This document shows positions 27,227-28,918 of a stretch of DNA of 28,918 bases, piece after piece. The notes under the pieces are model-generated. The model did not search any database. It was not told where the DNA came from and saw only the letters and a list, made by a program, of their open reading frames with translations. The position numbers were made by a program, and so were the translations under genes. This DNA comes from Mycoplasmataceae bacterium (GTDB lineage Bacteria; Bacillota_I; Bacilli_A; Mycoplasmatales; Mycoplasmoidaceae): NCBI GenBank assembly GCA_020024735.1, contig JAHHTI010000005.1, positions 1 to 28,918 on the forward strand, written 5' to 3'. Positions within the stretch are counted from its first letter, which is position 1; every line of letters begins with the position of its first letter.

Positions 27227-28918
27227 ATGAAGATTAAGAAAAATTGAAAAAAAATATTAGTGCTTGGTATTTCAGCGATTACTATGTCATCGACTATTTT
27301 TGCCGGTCTTACTTCATGTTCATCTGGTAGTGCTGTTAATTATGAAAATTTAATTAAACCTGAAGAAGGAGAAGGTAAATATTTAACCTTTGGTACTAAG
27401 AAAGTTGGTGTTCCTGCGTCTGGCTCTACTAGTGCTATTACAAAATATGATGTTACATATGAAAAAGTGCTTCAAGAAGTTCTAAAAGATCAATCAGGTG
27501 CTAGCTCTATTGCTGAAGCTACTGTTAAAAACATTGTCTTAAACTGATTTGCTGGAATTAGATATTCAAAAAATTACACTGAACAATACGATAAAATCTT
27601 AGAAGAAACAGACAAGTCTTGAAATGATTTAATGAAGGATTATAAGAAGAGATATGGAAATGCATGAGAATTCTATTTCCAATCAGATGTTTTAGACCCA
27701 GTAGGTGGGACTAAAAATAATTGATTCTTTAATGAATATATCAATAAAGTGTTCACAGCTTTTGATAATTTAGTTACTTCTAATATTAATATTGGTATTC
27801 CTGATTGAGATAGCACTAAAAAATTAGGCTACAATGATTTGTTTTCTAAAGAAGGTATAGTTTGAAAAGATTGAGCACCTGGTCAAAGAAATAATATTTG
27901 TTTTACTTCTGGTATTACTTCAAATGAAGATTTATCTATTCCTATTTCAGATTTTCTAGAATTTATATTTGACCAATATGTAAGAGAAAAGATGCCATTA
28001 GTAACATCTATGGTTTTATTTAAGCATGATGCTACTACTAATTTAGATGATTTCTTCAATAAGGAAGCTATTAAGCAATATCCTGGTTATGAAACAAATG
28101 ACATTGTAGGGACAGCTGGTTCATATAAATGACAAGCATATCCAAACAAAACTCTAATTTCATCATCAGGTACATGAAACTCAACTGACAAATATAATCA
28201 TTTTGTAGCAGATTATGGTAACAAAGGGGAAAAAGCATATGACAGTTCTTCAGATATATCTAAATATATTGGAGGAGCAATTAATATCGATGTGAAGTAT
28301 ACTGATGATTCAGCAACTTTGTATAGAATTAATTTAGATGATGTTTTTGATACTTCATTCACTCCTTATGCTGCTGCTAGTACATATAAGATTAATAACA
28401 CATTATTTGGAGTAGATACTGGATCTGCTGAAGTTCCTTCTGCACCTACATTTCATGAAGGGCCAATGACTCCTGGCGTTGAAGGTACTGAAATTATGAG
28501 TAACTTTTTTAAAAATAGTACTACTCCTATTAGTGGTTATTTTGAAATACCACAAACTGTTCTGGACATTATGAAAGCAACCCCAGGAACAAGTTTTCCA
28601 GCAAAATATGCTGGTTATAATAGAATAGCTGATATTGTAAATATTACAGGTACTCCTTATATTCTTGCTCGTAATTCTGCTGGTGTGCATATTATTGGTA
28701 TAGACAGATTGAGTGCAATGAAAGATGCTTCTGATTTCGATGGTGTTATTAATGAAATCAAGAATACATTATTATGAAGAACTTTAGTTTCAAAAAACGA
28801 AGATTTAAAGAAACAAACAGGTTTTGATTTAGACATTACTGGGGATATATCTTCTTATTATTCATCTAATAAATATGAACTTATATACAAATATATTCTA
28901 GCTAAAGAAGCACAAAGA
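27227..28918 (+). CDS. Large surface lipoprotein, partial (open at window end)
   Basis: At least 564 residues with no stop before the window edge. The N-terminus MKIKKNWKKILVLGISAITM and following STIFAGLTSCSSG form a lipoprotein signal peptide: a basic start, a hydrophobic core, and lipobox LTSC with the modified Cys near residue 31. The mature part would be anchored outside the cell. It is rich in Asn, Ser, Tyr and TGA-coded Trp. 'YGNAWEFYFQSDVLDPVGGT' and nearby sequence recall the P60/P80-type membrane-complex lipoproteins of mycoplasmas, but I hold this only weakly. No enzyme motif seen. AGGTG lies upstream of ATG 27227. Confidence 0.8.

Noticed and set aside
1..28918. CRISPR arrays, insertion sequences, prophage genes
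   Set aside because: No regularly spaced repeats, transposase or phage-like proteins were seen on either strand.

Overview
This window is a low-GC, gene-dense piece of a mollicute (mycoplasma-type) chromosome. Many clear genes read through in-frame TGA where their families carry tryptophan (opine dehydrogenase, MATE transporter, SF1 helicase, RpsG, FusA, RpoD, RpoA, DnaA). TGA therefore codes for Trp (genetic code 4), and stops are TAA or TAG. The lineage within the Mollicutes cannot be fixed from sequence alone. A pneumoniae-group or Malacoplasma-like genome is my guess only.

Layout. 1-2384 (minus strand): an intact opine (octopine/nopaline-type) dehydrogenase followed by a wrecked YfcC-family transporter gene, which carries one frameshift and is then joined to the 3' end of a nicotinate phosphoribosyltransferase gene. 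2563-4128: MATE exporter. 4175-4633 (minus) and 4676-9166: an unknown 152-aa protein diverges from a 1178-aa UPF1/DUF4011-like helicase, which is followed by a ferredoxin-NADP reductase-like flavoprotein. 9348-14001: three unrecognised genes in a row (342, 146 and 1045 aa) encoding soluble, charged, partly coiled-coil proteins. This is the most novel-looking part of the window. 14151-17166: str operon rpsL-rpsG-fusA without tuf. 17241-18047 (minus): alpha/beta hydrolase. 18095-22804: deoA-rpoD-trmK-nif3 as one tight operon. The sigma factor has a very long Lys/Ser/Thr/Pro-rich N-terminal extension. 23010-25693: infA-rpmJ-rpsM-rpsK-rpoA-rplQ-rpmG. 25784-27151: dnaA. 27227-28918: a large lipoprotein, open at the window end.

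How the genes work together. Most of the right half is core information processing: translation (S12, S7, EF-G, IF-1, L36, S13, S11, L17, L33), transcription (sigma factor and alpha subunit), replication initiation (DnaA) and tRNA methylation (TrmK). The left half is accessory: opine or amino-acid metabolism with a decayed transporter, drug or cation export, a helicase locus, and a possible cytoskeleton-like cluster.

Regulation. Rho-independent terminators lie before rpsL, after fusA (bidirectional) and after rpmG. Several promoters place TATAAT exactly 6 nt before the ATG, which predicts leaderless mRNAs. No gene-free stretch exceeds about 210 nt. I saw no tRNA or rRNA genes, CRISPR array, insertion sequence or recognisable oriC.
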